A stretch of DNA of 64,000 nt from Xanthomonas sp. (GCF_017163755.1 NZ_JAFIWC010000015.1:1-64000), one strand, 5' to 3'. Shown: positions 1-9,740, counted from the stretch's first letter. Notes: generated by a model not told the origin, from the sequence alone. Numbers and translations are program-made.

Positions 1-562
1 CGCCCACCCCCACCCACCACCACGGCAGCCCGGCCAGCAGCAGCGCGAACGCGCCGCTGGCGGCGATCAGCACGCCGGTGCCGAAGTCCGGCTGCAGCAT
101 GATCAGCGCGGTGGGGATGCCGATGATCACGCCGCTGACCAGCACCGTGGGCACGCGCGGCGGCAGCGGCACCCGGTGCAGGTACCAGGCGACCATCATC
201 GGCAGGCTGATCTTCAGCAGTTCGGCCGGTTGCAGGTAGAACACCTTCAGGTCCAGCCACTGCCGGCCGTACTTGCCGGTGCCCAGCGCGAACACCGCCA
301 GCAACGGCAGCATCGACAGCGCGTACACCAGCGGCGTCCACGCGCGCAGGCGCAGCGCCGACACCCGCGACAGGCCCCACATCGCCGCCGCGCCGATCGC
401 GAAGCGCACGCCCTGCGCCATCACCAGATGGTTGCCGCCGGCGCTCTTGAGCACCGCCAGGCCGATCGCCATCAGCGCGCCCAGCGCCAGGCACAGCGGC
501 CAGTCGAGGGTGCGGGCGAAACGGCCGCCGATGTCGGCCAGCCAGCGCAGGAAGTCCTTCAT
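1..562 (-). CDS. rodA: RodA, rod-shape peptidoglycan polymerase (partial)
   Basis: SEDS-family integral membrane glycosyltransferase that polymerises glycan strands with PBP2 in the elongasome. The minus strand reads from an ATG at 562 (MKDFLRWLADIGGR) through several hydrophobic helices with RodA features such as GTGKYGRQWLDL and LQPDFGTG, and runs off the window edge at base 1, so only about the first 187 residues are present. The ATG overlaps the TGA of the PBP2 gene, indicating translational coupling. It is the last visible gene of the mreBCD-mrdA-rodA operon. Identification is from motifs and synteny; the C-terminal half cannot be seen. Confidence 0.93.
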   Translation of the reverse strand, partial: MKDFLRWLADIGGRFARTLDWPLCLALGALMAIGLAVLKSAGGNHLVMAQGVRFAIGAAAMWGLSRVSALRLRAWTPLVYALSMLPLLAVFALGTGKYGRQWLDLKVFYLQPAELLKISLPMMVAWYLHRVPLPPRVPTVLVSGVIIGIPTALIMLQPDFGTGVLIAASGAFALLLAGLPWWWVGVG

Positions 563-2619
563 AGGTCCGCCGGGATCTCGTCGGGGATCGGCGGCGGCGC
601 GTCCGGCACCGGCACCGTGCCGGCGGCCACTTCCACCGGGCCGACCAGCACCGGCCGCTCGCCGGCCTCCAGCGCGGCCGCGTCGCCGGCGCTGCGCGCG
701 GCCGGGTCCTCGGCGTAGTACAGGTTGCCGCCGAACGCGGTGGCGCCGCGCAGGCTGTCCAGCGGCTCGACGCCGGGCGGCAGCCGCCCGAGCAGCCAGG
801 CGTCGAAGATCTTGCGCGCCAGCGGCGCGGCCGAACTGGTTCCGTAGCCGCCGCCTTCCACCGCCACCGCCACCGCGATGGTCGGGTTGTCGGCAGGGGC
901 GAAACCGACGAACAGCGCGCGGTGGCGCAGGTGCATCGGCAACGAGCGCGGGTCGACCGCCGACACGCCGCGGCGGCTGACCACCTGCGCGGTGCCGGTC
1001 TTGCCGGCCATCAGGTACGGGGCGCCGGTCGTCACCGAATAGCCGGTGCCGCCGGGCCGCATGGTGTCCATCATGCCTTCGCGCACCGCCTGCAGGTTGT
1101 CCGGCCTGTCGCTGATCGGCGTGCCCGGCGGCTGCGGCAGCGGCTGCCAGGCGCTGTCGAAGCCGGTGCGCTGCTGCATCACCAGGTGCGGGCGCCGCAA
1201 CTGGCCGTTGGCGATGCCCGACACCCCGCGCACCAGCTGCAGCGGCGTCACCTTCCAGTCGCCCTGGCCGATCGCCACGTTGACCGTGTCGCCCGGGTAC
1301 CAGCGCTCCTTGCGCGATTTCATCTTGTAGCCCGGCGACGGCAGGATGCCGCCGATCTCGCCGACCAGGTCGATGCCGGTCGGCTCGCCGAGGCCGTACT
1401 TGTGCATGTAGTTGTCGAAGCGGTCGATGCCCAGGTCCAGCGCCAGCTTGTAGTAGTAGGTGTTCACCGATTGCGCGATGGACTTGCGCAGGTCGGTCCA
1501 GCCGTGGCCGCCGCGGTGCGAATCGCCCCAGCCGCGGCTGACCCCGGGCAGGTAGAACATGCCGGTGGACAGCGTCCGGTCCTCGGGCCGGCGCACGCCG
1601 CTGTCCAGGCCGGCCAGGGCGATCAGCGGCTTGAGCGTGGAGCCCGGCGCCACCCCGCCCAGCACCAGGCGGTTGAACTGCGGCCGCGACGGATCGTCGT
1701 TGAGCGCCTTGAAGTCGGTATGCGAGATGCCGTTGACGAACAGGTTGGGGTCGTAGCTGGGCAGGCTGACCATCGCCAGGATCTCGCCGCTGCGCGGGTC
1801 CATCGCCACCGCCGCGCCCTGGTACTGGCCGAACGCGGCGACCATCGCGCGCTGCAGGTCGGCGTCGATCGACAGGCGCAGGTCGGCGCCGGACTGCGCC
1901 GGCACCCGGCCGACGGTGCGGATCGCGCGGCCCTGCACGTTGGTCTCGACCTGCTCGTAGCCGACCTTGCCGCGCAGGATCTCCTCGTAGTAGCGCTCCA
2001 GCCCCGACTTGCCGATATGGGTCAGCGCCGCGTTGCCCTCGCCCAGCGTCTCCAGGTCCTTCTCGTCGATGCGGCCGACGTAGCCGATGATGTGCGCGAA
2101 CAGCTCGCCGTACGGGTAGTGGCGGGTCAGGTACGGCTCCAGCTCCACGCCCGGGAAGCGCCAGCGGTCCACCGCGAAGCGCGCGCGCTCCTCCTCGCTG
2201 ACCCGCAGCTTCAGCGTGATCGGGCGGAAGCTGCGGCTGGCCTTGCGCGCGGCCTGGAAGCGCTCGACGTCTTCCGGCGCCAGTTCGATGATCTTGCCCA
2301 GCTCGGCCAGCATCGCGTTCATGTCGGCGACCTTGTCCGGGGTCACGTCGAGCCGGAACGCGGGCACGTTCTCGGCCAGCAGGCGGCCGTTGCGGTCGTA
2401 GATCATGCCGCGCCCGGGCACCACCGGCCGCGGCTTGATCCGGTTGGCCTCCGAGCGCGTGGCGTAGACGTCGTGGTCGAGCACCTGCAGCTTGAAATAC
2501 CAGCCGGCCAGGCCGATCAGCGCGAGCAGCACGACGACGAAGCCGAGCACCGCGCGGCGCCGGAACTGTTCGGCCTCGGCATGCGGGTTCTTCGCCGGGC
2601 GGCGCGTGTGCAGGGCCAT
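559..2619 (-). CDS. mrdA: Penicillin-binding protein 2 (transpeptidase)
   Basis: Class B PBP that cross-links peptidoglycan during lateral wall elongation, acting in the periplasm as RodA's partner. The 686-residue protein has a short cytoplasmic N-terminus, one membrane anchor (about residues 24-42), a PBP dimerisation domain, then the transpeptidase domain. All three active-site motifs are in place: S327-T-L-K330, S384-V-N and K540-T-G-T. The C-terminal 60-70 residues are Pro/Ala/Gly-rich and probably disordered. The stop overlaps the rodA start, and mreD ends one base before this start. Length is slightly above the E. coli enzyme (633 aa) because of the tail. Confidence 0.96.
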   Translation of the reverse strand: MALHTRRPAKNPHAEAEQFRRRAVLGFVVVLLALIGLAGWYFKLQVLDHDVYATRSEANRIKPRPVVPGRGMIYDRNGRLLAENVPAFRLDVTPDKVADMNAMLAELGKIIELAPEDVERFQAARKASRSFRPITLKLRVSEEERARFAVDRWRFPGVELEPYLTRHYPYGELFAHIIGYVGRIDEKDLETLGEGNAALTHIGKSGLERYYEEILRGKVGYEQVETNVQGRAIRTVGRVPAQSGADLRLSIDADLQRAMVAAFGQYQGAAVAMDPRSGEILAMVSLPSYDPNLFVNGISHTDFKALNDDPSRPQFNRLVLGGVAPGSTLKPLIALAGLDSGVRRPEDRTLSTGMFYLPGVSRGWGDSHRGGHGWTDLRKSIAQSVNTYYYKLALDLGIDRFDNYMHKYGLGEPTGIDLVGEIGGILPSPGYKMKSRKERWYPGDTVNVAIGQGDWKVTPLQLVRGVSGIANGQLRRPHLVMQQRTGFDSAWQPLPQPPGTPISDRPDNLQAVREGMMDTMRPGGTGYSVTTGAPYLMAGKTGTAQVVSRRGVSAVDPRSLPMHLRHRALFVGFAPADNPTIAVAVAVEGGGYGTSSAAPLARKIFDAWLLGRLPPGVEPLDSLRGATAFGGNLYYAEDPAARSAGDAAALEAGERPVLVGPVEVAAGTVPVPDAPPPIPDEIPADL

Positions 2620-2620
2620 G

Positions 2621-3106
2621 CTACTTGCTCCGCCGGCCCAGCCGCAGCGCGTCGAGCAGCACGAACAGCGGCGGCCACAGCGCCATGCCCAGCAGCGGCG
2701 CCCACCAGTAGTTCCACGGCAGGGTCGGCTCGCCCACCGCCAGGTGCACCGCCGCGGCGACGATGCGGTCGTTGACCAGCAGCCCGCCGATCGCCAGCGC
2801 CTGCTGCGACATCGGGAAGAAGCGGATGCGCGCGCGGAAGCGTTGCAGGATGAAGCCCAGGATCACCAGCCGCAGCGCCTGCTCGCCGAGCACGCCGCCG
2901 TACAGCAGGTCGGCGCACACGCCCACGGCGAAGGCGAAACCCAGCCCGACCTTGTCCGGGGTCTCGATCACCCAGTACGCCACCACCAGCGCCAGCCAGT
3001 ACGGACGCAGCGGCTGCAGCAGCAACGGCAACGGCAGCAGCCCGAGCAGCAGCGCCAGGATCACGCTGACCGGCAGCACCCAGCCTTTGTTGCGCAGGCG
3101 GCTCAT
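2621..3106 (-). CDS. mreD: Rod shape-determining protein MreD
   Basis: Small integral membrane component of the elongasome. The 161-residue product is almost entirely hydrophobic with about five predicted helices and a short basic tail (RLGRRSK), the usual size for MreD. Its ATG overlaps the mreC TGA and its TAG is followed immediately by mrdA, so the four genes are translationally linked. MreD families diverge strongly in sequence; the assignment rests on position, size and hydrophobicity. Confidence 0.92.
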   Translation of the reverse strand: MSRLRNKGWVLPVSVILALLLGLLPLPLLLQPLRPYWLALVVAYWVIETPDKVGLGFAFAVGVCADLLYGGVLGEQALRLVILGFILQRFRARIRFFPMSQQALAIGGLLVNDRIVAAAVHLAVGEPTLPWNYWWAPLLGMALWPPLFVLLDALRLGRRSK

Positions 3107-4248
3107 TGTGGCTCCTGTGGCGTCGCCGGGACTCGGGACTGGGGACTCGGGACTCGGTCAGGCGTCGGGACCGGGGACCGGGGACCGGGGATCCGGTCAG
3201 GAACGGAGGCCCGGTCGGATACCGGGCCGGCCGCCGGCGCAGCAACGGACGCAGAACCGCGCCCTTGAGCCGGCCCATGCGTCGCATTGCTGTTGCTGCT
3301 ACCGGGTCCCTGGTCCCCGGTCCCTGGTCCCGATTCTCCCGGCTGTCCCGGTCCCCGGTCCCCGGTCCCCGGTCCCGGCCGCCCCGACTGTCCGAGTCCC
3401 GAGTCCCGAGTCCCGAGTCCCGGCTTCAACAGCAACACATCCCGCCCGCGATCCAGCTTGGCCGCCGGTTTCAGCGCGCCGACCAGGAAGGCGTGGGTGT
3501 CGTCCGGGCGCAGCGCCGACACGGTGCCGACCGGAAATCCGGCCGGGAAGCGTCCGCCCAGGCCGGAGGTGACGATCTCGTCGCCGACCTGGACCCCGGC
3601 GCTGAGCGGCACGTCGCGCAGTTCCAGGGTGTCGCCGCGGCCGTAGACGATCAGGCGCACGCCGTTGCGCGCCACCGTCACCGGCACCGCGTGGTCCGGG
3701 TCGGTCAGCAGCAGCACGGTCGAATGCAGCGGGGTCACCTCGATCACCTGCCCCATCAGCCCGCCGGCGTCGATCACCGCCTGGCCGACGCGCACCCCGT
3801 CGCGGCTGCCGGCGTCGAGCACCAGCCGCTGCCGGGTCGGGTCCAGGTCGATGTCCAGGATCGGCGCCAGCTGCACGTCCAGGCCGCGGCGCTCGGCCAC
3901 GCCGAGCAGTTCGCGCAGCTGCGCGTTGTCCAGCGCGGCGGTCTGCAGCCGGGTCAGGCGCGCATTGGCGATCAGCAGCTGGTTGCGCAGGTTGCGGTTC
4001 TCCTTGACCAGCTGCGCGTGGCTGGCGGCGTTCTCCTGCACCTGCGAGCCGAGCCGGCCCGGCAGCCCGGCCAGCGCCCAGACCGGCTGCACCAGCAGGT
4101 TGGCCTGGCTGCGCAGCCGCGCCAGCCAGCCGGCCTGGTCGTCGAGCACGATCAGGACCAGCGCCAGCGCCAGGTACGCCAGCAACCGCGGGGTGCTGGC
4201 GGCTTCGCCCGGGCGGGTGGTGACGGGAGGACCGGCGTAGGGAGGCAC
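3103..4248 (-). CDS. mreC: Rod shape-determining protein MreC with repeat-derived tail
   Basis: Periplasmic scaffold of the elongasome that binds PBP2. Residues about 25-45 form the signal anchor, followed by a coiled coil (about 60-100, with NRNLRNQLLIANARLTRL) and the beta-barrel MreC domain to about residue 273. The start is GTG at 4248; the next residues (PPYAGPPVTTRPGE) lead directly into the anchor. Everything after about residue 275 is low-complexity Gly/Pro/Ser/Arg text such as GTRDSGLGQ and PGTGDRGPG, encoded by the same GGGACTCGG-type tandem repeats seen between genes elsewhere in the window. The core family is about 280-300 residues, so about 100 residues are repeat-derived extension. 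Confidence 0.93.
   Translation of the reverse strand: MPPYAGPPVTTRPGEAASTPRLLAYLALALVLIVLDDQAGWLARLRSQANLLVQPVWALAGLPGRLGSQVQENAASHAQLVKENRNLRNQLLIANARLTRLQTAALDNAQLRELLGVAERRGLDVQLAPILDIDLDPTRQRLVLDAGSRDGVRVGQAVIDAGGLMGQVIEVTPLHSTVLLLTDPDHAVPVTVARNGVRLIVYGRGDTLELRDVPLSAGVQVGDEIVTSGLGGRFPAGFPVGTVSALRPDDTHAFLVGALKPAAKLDRGRDVLLLKPGLGTRDSGLGQSGRPGPGTGDRGPGQPGESGPGTGDQGPGSSNSNATHGPAQGRGSASVAAPAAGPVSDRASVPDRIPGPRSPVPTPDRVPSPQSRVPATPQEPQ
3120..3427. repeat. GGGACTC / GGGACCG short tandem repeats inside mreC
   Basis: Several runs of 7-mers such as GGGACTC, GGGACCG and their complements occupy the 3' end of mreC (for example 3127-3160, 3172-3195, 3340-3375 and 3385-3425). The same motif recurs at about 24115-24150, 33540-33570, 33615-33650 and 46776-46802, always at gene ends or between genes. 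A 7-base unit shifts phase on each copy, so all three frames are read within the array. Confidence 0.8.
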
Positions 4249-4418
4249 GGGCTAGAGCCGGGAAGGGGGAAGCGGGAAGGGGGAATCGGAAACCAACGGC
4301 GCGATTCCGGGTCGATCAGGCCCGGGCGCAGGCACGGCAGCGCACGCGGGGCCGGGAATATCGGTGCGGATGGGCGGTTCGACTCCCCATTCCCGAATCC
4401 CGATTCCCGGCCTGGCCA
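4249..4418. repeat. Intergenic GGGAATC/GGGAAGC short repeats between mreB and mreC
   Basis: The 170-base gap between mreB and mreC holds two short clusters of the related 7-mer family (GGGAAGC/GGGGGAA at about 4260-4290 and ATTCCCGAATCCCGATTCCC at about 4389-4408). No terminator is obvious, so mreB and mreC may still be co-transcribed. Confidence 0.6.
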
Positions 4419-5534
<1,116 letters not shown>

Positions 5535-5536
5535 CT

Positions 5537-5565
5537 AGCCTAGCAACCCACCTGGGTGCGGGCAA
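5537..5565 (-). promoter_or_regulatory. Probable sigma-70 promoter of mreB
   Basis: On the minus strand TTGCCC (5565-5560) and TAGGCT (5542-5537) are separated by 17 bases, a good -35/-10 pair about 70 bases upstream of the mreB ATG. The spacer carries a small CCCA/TGGG inverted repeat. Motif match only. Confidence 0.5.
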
Positions 5566-5724
5566 GGAAAATTCTCGCTAAAACCGCACTTTCCGGCGAT
5601 GAATGGGCGGCGCCGCACGCCGCGGTTCTGGCCCTGCCCGGCCGCAGCCGTTACCCTTTGCGCCGCGGCGACCCCGCAACCGCCCGCCGCCGCGCGGGAT
5701 CCTCCCTCCGCCAAGGCCTGCCCG

Positions 5725-6657
5725 ATGTCCGCACTGATCTGTGGTTCCCTCGCTTTCGACACCATCATGGTGTTCCCGGACCAGTTCAAGAACCATATCC
5801 TGCCGGACAAGGTGCACATCCTGAACGTGTCGTTCCTGGTGCCGCGGATGCGCCGCGAGTTCGGCGGCTGCGCCGGCAACATCGCCTACAACCTGCACCT
5901 GCTGGGCGGCAAGCCGATCCCGATGGGTACCGTGGGCCAGGATTTCGGGCCGTACCGCGAGCATTTCGAGTCGCTGGGCATCGACCTGTCGCAGGTGAAG
6001 GTGATCGAGGAGCTGTTCACCCCGCAGGCGTTCATCACCACCGACCACGACAACAACCAGATCACCGCGTTCCATCCCGGCGCGATGATGCGCAGCTACG
6101 AGAACCATGTGAAGGACGTGCCCGGGGTGACCCTGGGCCTGGTCGGCCCGGACGGGCGCGAGGGCATGCTGCAGAACGCCGAGGAATTCGCCGCCGGCGG
6201 CATCCCCTTCATCTTCGACCCCGGCCAGGCGATGCCGCTGTTCAACGGCCCGGAGCTGCGCCAGTTCATCGAACAGGCCGACTACGTGGTGGTCAACGAC
6301 TACGAGTCCAACCTGCTGCAGGAGCGCACCGGCTGGGACGAGAAGGACATCGTGCAGCGGGTGCAGGCCTACATCACCACCCAGGGCCCGAAGGGCGCGC
6401 TGCTGCACACCCCCGAGAAGACCTACGACATCCCGCCGGCGCACGAGCGCCGGGTGGTCGACCCGACCGGCTGCGGCGACGCGTTCCGCGCCGGGCTGAT
6501 CTACGGGATCATGAACGGCTACGACTGGATCACCACCGGGCGCATGGGCAACCTGATGGGAGCGCTGAAGGTCGAGCACCCCGGCACCCAGAACCAGCGC
6601 TTCGACTTCGCCGAGTTCAGCGAGCAGTTCAAGCAGCAGTTCGGGTATGCGTTGTAG
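5725..6657 (+). CDS. PfkB-family carbohydrate/adenosine kinase
   Basis: Cytoplasmic ribokinase-family ATP-dependent kinase. The ATG at 5725 (MSALICGSLAFDTIMVF) was chosen over the upstream ATG at 5599 because the first family beta-strand begins here and the 42 preceding residues are low-complexity. The substrate-side PfkB signature (GGCAGNIAYNLHLLGG) and the C-terminal catalytic motif DPTGCGDAFRAGL, with the general-base Asp, are intact over 310 residues. Xanthomonad homologues are usually annotated adenosine or sugar kinase; the substrate cannot be set from sequence. It is a single gene divergent from mreB and followed by a hairpin terminator. Confidence 0.88.
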   Translation: MSALICGSLAFDTIMVFPDQFKNHILPDKVHILNVSFLVPRMRREFGGCAGNIAYNLHLLGGKPIPMGTVGQDFGPYREHFESLGIDLSQVKVIEELFTPQAFITTDHDNNQITAFHPGAMMRSYENHVKDVPGVTLGLVGPDGREGMLQNAEEFAAGGIPFIFDPGQAMPLFNGPELRQFIEQADYVVVNDYESNLLQERTGWDEKDIVQRVQAYITTQGPKGALLHTPEKTYDIPPAHERRVVDPTGCGDAFRAGLIYGIMNGYDWITTGRMGNLMGALKVEHPGTQNQRFDFAEFSEQFKQQFGYAL

Positions 6658-7153
6658 GGCCGGGATCGGGAAAGCGGGCTTCGGGATTCGCAAAAGCCGG
6701 GGCCTGGCGCTGTAATTCCACGGAGAACCGCGCGGTTGAGCGGTTTTTTCGTTTGGGCCAGGGGCGGCTTGCCAGAGCCTGGCAGGGCGTGCCGCCACGG
6801 GGGCCGCGCGGTGGCCCGCCGTTTAGGCTGGGGGGCCGGCCGGGGCGGGAGGCGGAAGGTGCCGTCACGGGAAGCCGCGCTTGCCGCTGCCCGGTGCCGA
6901 TCCAAGCCGGAAACGGGGAGCCGGCTCCGCTCAACGGAGGTCCGGGGCGGTAGTTGCGCGGAGAACGGCGCAGTTCGCGGGTTTTTCCCTTCCGCCGGCC
7001 CCTGGCGGATCCCCGCCCCGGAACGCCGCTCCTGCCAATCCAGGACCCTCGATCCCAAAATCCCGCCTTTTGCTGCACTGCGGTTTGAGCAGACCGCGCG
7101 ATTGTGCGTCACTGATGACCTGATCCCTGCCATGGGGGTCGAGGGGTGCCGCC
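6658..7153. other. Intergenic spacer with two diverged copies of one hairpin-like segment
   Basis: This 496-base gap has no convincing gene. A segment starting CGGAGAACCGCGCGGTTGAG (6721) is echoed at 6958 as CGGAGAACGGCGCAGTTCGC, both followed by G/T-rich TTTTT tracts, suggesting an old duplicated non-coding element. Short forced readings here are Arg/Pro-rich and lack family features. Confidence 0.45.
6726..6749 (+). terminator. Rho-independent terminator after the kinase gene
   Basis: AACCGC (6726-6731) pairs with GCGGTT (6740-6745) and is followed by a run of six T (6744-6749). It lies about 70 bases past the kinase stop. Confidence 0.65.
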
Positions 7154-9154
7154 GTGTCGGAGTCCACAGTTGCCAACCTCTTGCACGCCGCCGCCACGGC
7201 GTCGACCGAGAGCCTCGTTGAACCTGCGCTGCTGGCGCGGATGCGCCGCTACCGCGATATCGAGCCGCTGCCGCCGGTGCTGGCGCGCTCCTGGCAGCGC
7301 TGCCTGGACGAATACGGACTGAACCCGGAGGCCACGCCGCGGCCGCTGGTACACGACGGCAGCGGGCTGCGCGAGCGCCAGCAGCGGCTGGACGAGCTGC
7401 TGCGCATCGCCAAGGTGGAGATGGAGAACCTCTACGAGCAGATCGCCGGCAGCGGCTATGCGGTGGTGTTCGCCGACGCCGAGGCCACGGTGCTGCACAG
7501 CATGCAGGACCCGACGCTGCTGCGCGAATTCCGCGAGGCCGGGCTGTTCTGCGGCGCCAGCTGGGCCGAGCGCTACCAAGGCACCAACGGCATCGGTACC
7601 TGCGTGGTGGAACGCAGCGCGGTCAACGTGCACCGCGGCGAGCACTACCTGGCCCGGCACCTGCCGCTGTCGTGCAGCGGCGCGCCGATCCTCGATCCGC
7701 ACGGCCAGCTGCTCGCGGTGCTGGATGCGACCACGCCGGACGCGCGCGACACCAAGCTGGTGCAGCGCCACACCAGCGCGCTGGTGGCGATGTCGGCCGC
7801 GCAGATCGCGCGCTCGCACTTCCTCAACGAATTCCGCCACGCGTGGATCCTGCGCTTCCACAGCCGCCCGGAGTTCGCCGGCCTGCTGCACGAAGGCCTG
7901 ATGGCGATCGGCGGCGACGGGCGCGTGCTGGCGGCCAACGAAGCGGCGCTGGAGCAGCTGGGCAAGGCCGACCGCAGCCTGCTGGTGGGCCGCGACATCT
8001 CGCAGGTGATGCAGCTGGACTTCGATACCGTCGAGCAGCGCGCGCGCAACGACGCCAGCACCTTGTGGTCGATCCGCTGCGCCTGCCACGGGCGCCGCTT
8101 CTTCGCCCTGGCGCAGCCGCCACGGCAGTCCACGGCCGCGGCCGGCGGCCACGCGCCGCATGCGCCGGCGGCCGCGCACGCCGACGAGGACGCGCCGCAT
8201 GCGCGCGAACATGTCGGCTCGGACCCGCGCATGCGCCACAACCTGGACAATGCGCTGAAGCTGGCCGCGCACCGCGTCTCGATCCTGCTGCGCGGCGCCA
8301 CCGGCACCGGCAAGGAGGAGTTCGCCAAGGCGGTGCATCGCGGCTCGCCGTGGGCCGGGCGCGCGTTCGTCGCGGTCAACTGCGCGGCGATTCCCGAGGC
8401 GCTGATCGAGAGCGAGCTGTTCGGCTACGCGCGCGGCGCGTTCACGGATGCCGCGCGCGAGGGCCGCCACGGCAAGCTGCTGCAGGCCAGCGGCGGCACC
8501 TTGTTCCTGGACGAGATCGGCGACATGCCGCTGCCGCTGCAGACCCGGCTGCTGCGCGTGCTGGAGGAGCAGAGCGTGACCCCGCTGGGCAGCGAGCGCG
8601 CGGTGCCGCTGGAGCTGCACGTGATCAGCGCCAGCCACCGCGACCTGGCGCAGATGGTGGCCGCGGGCGAGTTCCGCGAGGACCTGTACTACCGGCTCAA
8701 CGGCGTGGTGCTGCACCTGCCGCCGCTGCGCGAGCGCAGCGACAAGGCCGAGCTGATCCGCACGCTGCTGCGCGAGGAAAGCGGCGAGCGCCATGTGCGC
8801 ATCAGCGAGGACGCGCTGCACAAGCTGCTCAGCTACGCCTGGCCGGGCAACCTGCGCCAGCTGCGCAACGTGCTGCGCACCGCCGCGGTGCTGTGCAGCG
8901 ACGGCCTGATCCGCATCTCCAACCTGCCGCAGGAGATCGTCGACGCCGGCAGCGGGCCGTGCCTGGTCGACGGCGACGCGGTCGCCGCCGACGACATGCC
9001 CGGGCGCGCCGCGCTGGACAGCGCCGAGCGCAGCGTGCTGCAGCAGCAGCTGGAACGGCACCGCTGGAACGTCAGCCGAACCGCCGACGCGCTGGGCATC
9101 AGCCGCAACACGCTGTACCGCAAGCTGCGCAAGCACGGCCTGGCGACGGCCTGA
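7154..9154 (+). CDS. AcoR-type sigma-54-dependent transcriptional activator
   Basis: Enhancer-binding protein that remodels RNA polymerase-sigma-54. The 666-residue product starts at a GTG (7154) preceded by GAGGGG. An N-terminal GAF sensor region (about 90-210, with GTNGIGTCVVERSAVNVH typical of AcoR/DhaR proteins) and a PAS-like segment (about 235-290) precede the AAA+ domain. That domain has Walker A G381-ATGTGKE, Walker B L-F-L-D453-E454 and the sigma-54 contact loop written GAFTDA (428-433) rather than GAFTGA. A Fis-type helix-turn-helix ends the protein (NVSRTADALGISRNTLYRK). It faces the quinoprotein operon, whose first gene has a consensus sigma-54 promoter, so it is the obvious candidate activator. 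The effector is unknown. Confidence 0.93.
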   Translation: MSESTVANLLHAAATASTESLVEPALLARMRRYRDIEPLPPVLARSWQRCLDEYGLNPEATPRPLVHDGSGLRERQQRLDELLRIAKVEMENLYEQIAGSGYAVVFADAEATVLHSMQDPTLLREFREAGLFCGASWAERYQGTNGIGTCVVERSAVNVHRGEHYLARHLPLSCSGAPILDPHGQLLAVLDATTPDARDTKLVQRHTSALVAMSAAQIARSHFLNEFRHAWILRFHSRPEFAGLLHEGLMAIGGDGRVLAANEAALEQLGKADRSLLVGRDISQVMQLDFDTVEQRARNDASTLWSIRCACHGRRFFALAQPPRQSTAAAGGHAPHAPAAAHADEDAPHAREHVGSDPRMRHNLDNALKLAAHRVSILLRGATGTGKEEFAKAVHRGSPWAGRAFVAVNCAAIPEALIESELFGYARGAFTDAAREGRHGKLLQASGGTLFLDEIGDMPLPLQTRLLRVLEEQSVTPLGSERAVPLELHVISASHRDLAQMVAAGEFREDLYYRLNGVVLHLPPLRERSDKAELIRTLLREESGERHVRISEDALHKLLSYAWPGNLRQLRNVLRTAAVLCSDGLIRISNLPQEIVDAGSGPCLVDGDAVAADDMPGRAALDSAERSVLQQQLERHRWNVSRTADALGISRNTLYRKLRKHGLATA

Positions 9155-9175
9155 CGCCGATCGCCGGAAGCCTCC

Positions 9176-9255
9176 TCTGTAGGAGCGGCTTCAGCCGCGA
9201 CACCAAGGCGGGGAGGCTTCGGCTTCAGGATCGCGGCTGAAGCCGCTCCTACAGA
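9176..9255. repeat. Perfect 25-bp inverted REP pair
   Basis: The left arm 9176-9200 (TCTGTAGGAGCGGCTTCAGC...) and right arm 9231-9255 are exact reverse complements of 25 bases around a 30-base loop, the typical paired REP element of xanthomonads. It sits 21 bases beyond the activator stop codon, where the hairpin may act as a transcript end. Confidence 0.85.
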
Positions 9256-9740
9256 AGAGCTTGCGCTGGCGCGGTGGTGCCCATTCGCGCAGCTGTTATG
9301 GGAGGGACTTCAGTTCCGACTACTGCCGATGTCCGAGGCCTTTCCGGCTTCGGTGTCGTGGCTAAAGCCGCGCCTACAGACGAGCCGGCGCCTGGCGCGG
9401 CGATGCCCATTCGCGCGGTTGTTGTGGGAGGGACTTCGGTCCCGACTGCTGCCAATGTCCGATTGCCTTTCCGGCTTCGGTGTCGCGGCTGAAGCCGCTC
9501 CTACAGAAGAGCCGGCGCTGGCGCGGCGGTGCTCATCGCGCGCTGTTGTGGAAGGGGCTTCGGTCCCGGCTGCTGCCGATGTCCGGTGCCTTTGCCGGCT
9601 TCGGGGTCGCGGCTGAAGCCGCTCCTACAGAAGAGCCGGCGCCTGGCGTGGTGGTGCCCATTCGCGGCTGTTGTGGGAGGGACTTCAGTCCCGACTGCTG
9701 CCGATGTCCGATGCCTTTTCCGGCTTCGGTGTCGCGGCCG
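9231..9740. repeat. Four tandem units of about 125 bp containing REP half-sites
   Basis: Four direct units begin at the CTACAGA(A/C)GAGC end of a REP half-site (ACAGA at 9251, 9376, 9503 and 9627; spacing 125, 127 and 124). Each unit contains CCCATTCGCG, TGTGGGAGGGACTTC(A/G)GTCCCGACTGC and CCGGCTTCGGTGTCGCGGC. They fill the space between the activator gene and the TonB-receptor stop codon. Spacing and unit length exclude CRISPR. Confidence 0.85.

Noticed and set aside
922-2775. 617-codon plus-strand open frame antisense to mrdA
   Set aside because: His/Arg/Gln/Ala-rich shadow of a high-GC gene; the opposite strand encodes a complete PBP2 with all catalytic motifs.
9231-9740. Possible CRISPR array
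   Set aside because: The period is about 125 bp and the whole unit is repeated, with no short repeat and unique spacers; REP palindromes explain it.
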